From: Planctomycetota bacterium
GTDB lineage: Bacteria > Planctomycetota > Planctomycetia > Pirellulales > Pirellulaceae
Direction of reading: 5' to 3'
Assembly: GCA_016872725.1 (NCBI GenBank)
Contig: VGZC01000003.1
Coordinates: 62,001-126,000, forward strand
DNA length: 64,000 nucleotides
Position numbers and translations under genes: made by a program. Shown here piece after piece: positions 62,030-64,000 of this stretch (the stretch's first letter is position 1; each line of letters opens with the position of its first letter). The notes under the pieces were generated by a model, which saw nothing but the letters and a program-made list of their open reading frames with translations, was not told where the DNA came from and made no database searches.

Positions 62030-64000
62030 ATGAGCGATCTTCCCAAACAGCGTACGTTCGCCGCGTTCGACGACGAGGGTCCCGAATCGGCGGCGCGAGC
62101 CGTTCCGAGCGGACCGGCGATTCCCGACGCCGACCCGGCCGCATCGACGCGCGGTGGGGGAGGGGGCGAGTCGGCGTCCGGTCCGGAAACGGGAGCGGCT
62201 CCGGGAATCCTCGCCGGAAAGACCGTCTGGGTCGTCGACTCGCACTCGCTCATCTATCAGGTGTTCCACGCGATGCGGGAGATGTCGAGTCCGGCGGGGC
62301 AGCCGGTCGGCGCGGTCCACGGGTTTACCCGCGACCTGCTCGACATCATCGGGCAAAAGCGGCCCGACTATCTGATCTGCGCGTTCGATCATTCGGACGT
62401 GACGTTCCGCAACGCGATCTACCCGCGATACAAGGAGCACCGCGAGTCGATGCCGGACGACTTGCGGTCGCAATTCGCTCTGATCGACCGGATGCTCGAC
62501 GCGCTCGGCATCGCCCGAATCGCGGCGCCGGGTTACGAGGCGGACGACATCCTCGCGACGCTCGCGCGGCGCGCCCGGGACGCGGGGGGCGCGTGCGTGC
62601 TGGTGACGAACGACAAGGACTGCCGCCAACTGATCACCGACACGGTGCGCGTCTACAACGTCCGCAAGGACGCGATGTTCGACGGCGAAGCCTTGCGCCG
62701 CGAGTGGGGCATCGAGCCCGGGCAGGTCGTCGACTACCAGTCGCTCGTCGGCGACAGCGTCGACGCGGTTCCCGGCGTGCCTCTGATCGGACCCAAGATG
62801 GCGGGCGAACTGCTCCGCCAATACGGGTCGCTCGACGGAATCTACGCGCGGATCGACGAGCTCGGCCCGTCGAAGCGCAAGTCGAATCTGATCGAGTTCC
62901 GCGACCAGGCGTTGATGAGCCGCGAGCTGGTTCGGCTCCGCGACGACGTGCCGCTCGAACTCGCCTGGGACGCGGCGCGGGTCGGTCCGGTCGACGCGGG
63001 CCGGGTCGGCGCTCTTTGCGGGGAGCTCGGATTCCGCGCCTTGAGTGACCGGATTATGTCACTCGCGAACGCGGGAGCCGGGGGGGAGGCCGAACCGAGC
63101 GGAGCGCCGATCGCGTTCCGGGTCGTGGACACCGAAGGGGCGCTCGACGCGCTCGCCGCCGAGCTCGCGAGGGGACGGCCGTGTTCGGTCGATCTCGAAA
63201 CCACGTCGATCCATCCGCGATGGGCCGAGATCGTCGGGTACGCGATCGCGGTCGAGGAAGGGAGCGGTTGGTACGTTCCGGTGCGGGCGCCCGAAGGCGA
63301 ACGACGGCTCGACGCCGACCGTGCTCGGGAAACGCTCCGACCCGCGCTCGAAAACCCGGCCATCCCGAAAATCGGCCAAAACGTGAAGTACGACCTGATC
63401 GTGCTGCGCTGCCACGGCGTCGCGCTCGCCGGAATCGCCTGCGATACGATGGTCGCCGACTATCTGCTGGCGCCCGGCGAACGCAACCACAACCTGGATG
63501 ACCTGGCCCGCCGCTATCTGAAACACGAGACGATCCGGATCGGAGCATTGATCGGCGAAGGGAAGAATCGGAAGCGGATGGACGAGGTGCCGGTCGAGCG
63601 GGTCGCCGAGTACGCGGTCGAGGACGCGGAGATCCCCCTTCGCCTCGCGCCCCGTCTTCGCCGCCGGCTTCACGACGACGGATTGGAGCCGCTCTTCGAC
63701 GACGTCGAGATCCCGCTCATCGAAGTGCTCGCCGAAATGGAGTTCAACGGAATCCGCGTCGATCGCGAACGGCTCGCCGAACTATCGGGCCGGTTCGGAG
63801 CCCGCATCGCCGAGCTTGGCGACCGGATTCAGGAATTGGCCGGAGCGCCGTTCAACATGGACTCGCCCAGGCAGCTCGCCGACGTGCTCTTTCAGCGTCT
63901 GAAGTTGCCGGTCGTGAAGCGGACGGCGAAGTCGGGACCGAGCACGGACGCCGAGGTGCTCGAACAGCTCGCCCCCTTGCACCCTTTGCCGGCGCGGATG
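62030..64000 (+). CDS. polA: DNA polymerase I (C-terminal part cut by window edge)
   Basis: 657 codons are present and the frame is open to the edge. Residues about 68-330 are the 5'-3' exonuclease (VDSHSLIYQVFHAMREM, YEADDILATLARRA, LVTNDKDCRQLI, GDSVDAVPGVPLIGPKMAGE). Residues about 360-560 form the 3'-5' exonuclease with intact acidic motifs (SVDLETTSIHP, IGQNVKYDLIVL, YAVEDAEIPLRL), so proofreading is likely. The first part of the polymerase domain follows (MEFNGIRVDRERL, FNMDSPRQLADVLFQRLKLP, KSGPSTDAEVLEQL). About 65 Gly/Pro/Ala-rich residues precede the exonuclease domain, an unusual extension. Confidence 0.96.
   Translation, partial: MSDLPKQRTFAAFDDEGPESAARAVPSGPAIPDADPAASTRGGGGGESASGPETGAAPGILAGKTVWVVDSHSLIYQVFHAMREMSSPAGQPVGAVHGFTRDLLDIIGQKRPDYLICAFDHSDVTFRNAIYPRYKEHRESMPDDLRSQFALIDRMLDALGIARIAAPGYEADDILATLARRARDAGGACVLVTNDKDCRQLITDTVRVYNVRKDAMFDGEALRREWGIEPGQVVDYQSLVGDSVDAVPGVPLIGPKMAGELLRQYGSLDGIYARIDELGPSKRKSNLIEFRDQALMSRELVRLRDDVPLELAWDAARVGPVDAGRVGALCGELGFRALSDRIMSLANAGAGGEAEPSGAPIAFRVVDTEGALDALAAELARGRPCSVDLETTSIHPRWAEIVGYAIAVEEGSGWYVPVRAPEGERRLDADRARETLRPALENPAIPKIGQNVKYDLIVLRCHGVALAGIACDTMVADYLLAPGERNHNLDDLARRYLKHETIRIGALIGEGKNRKRMDEVPVERVAEYAVEDAEIPLRLAPRLRRRLHDDGLEPLFDDVEIPLIEVLAEMEFNGIRVDRERLAELSGRFGARIAELGDRIQELAGAPFNMDSPRQLADVLFQRLKLPVVKRTAKSGPSTDAEVLEQLAPLHPLPARM

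Noticed and set aside
1-64000. tRNA, rRNA or origin of replication
   Set aside because: No cloverleaf-like segment with a TTCGA-type arm, no rRNA-like sequence and no DnaA-box cluster was noticed in the gaps; a covariance-model scan was not possible here.

Overview
The window is a GC-rich, densely coded stretch (about two-thirds G+C by eye, strong GC3) with roughly 49 protein genes, no rRNA or tRNA that I can see and no CRISPR array. Several gene styles point to an uncultured member of the Planctomycetota: a kinase-like protein with the 'FLQLAVQSGL...YQAKVLLAGR' lead-in common to planctomycete Ser/Thr kinases, two membrane proteins that start with a CxxC...CxxC ribbon followed by a Pro-rich linker and one transmembrane helix, a Tat-exported Gfo/Idh/MocA oxidoreductase, and large secreted proteins of no known function. 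This assignment is inference from gene content.

Layout. 1-2.5 kb: 3' part missing of a secreted amidotransferase-like/PHP-like protein. 2.8-7.1 kb: hisD-hisC-hisB and a threonine aldolase on the minus strand. 7.4-12.9 kb: two overlapping plus-strand genes, a membrane-anchored pseudokinase and a zinc-ribbon membrane protein, both with secretin/STN-like exported domains. 12.9-14.1 kb: aroF (DAHP synthase) preceded by what looks like a complete phenylalanine attenuator (promoter, Phe-codon leader peptide, competing hairpins, terminator). 14.1-29.1 kb: a minus-strand hydrogen-metabolism block, nfnA-nfnB-cNMP protein-hydB-hydG-hydD-hydA-protease-hypA-hypB and then hypF-hypC-hypD-hypE, split by one lower-GC, oppositely oriented Rpn/PD-(D/E)XK nuclease gene. 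29.4-44.9 kb: MFS transporter, HAD hydrolase, ilvD, small planctomycete-type proteins, Tat-type oxidoreductase, secreted alpha/beta hydrolase, HD phosphohydrolase, KDG-kinase-like sugar kinase, OmpA-like lipoprotein. 45.2-48.8 kb: Uma2-family protein and ispF-ruvC-ruvA-ruvB. 49.0-55.1 kb: ABC-2 exporter (three genes) directly followed by a partial ebo-type cluster (UbiA-family, TIM-barrel, phosphodiesterase). 55.1-57.8 kb: a decayed zone with Rhs and transposase relics and large palindromic elements. 57.8-64.0 kb: HEAT-repeat protein, small membrane proteins, coiled-coil protein, and the first two-thirds of polA, cut by the window edge.

How the genes fit together. The hydrogenase block encodes a complete NADP(H)-linked group 3b-type [NiFe] hydrogenase (catalytic large and small subunits plus flavin and Fe-S diaphorase subunits), its C-terminal protease, all six Hyp maturation proteins, and an NfnAB-type transhydrogenase transcribed first in the same run. 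H2, NADPH, NADH and ferredoxin pools could therefore be connected by one operon. The aroF leader suggests feedback control of the shikimate pathway by phenylalanine. The ABC exporter next to eboC/E/F-like genes suggests assembly and export of a prenylated or cyclitol-type small molecule, but the cluster is incomplete here.
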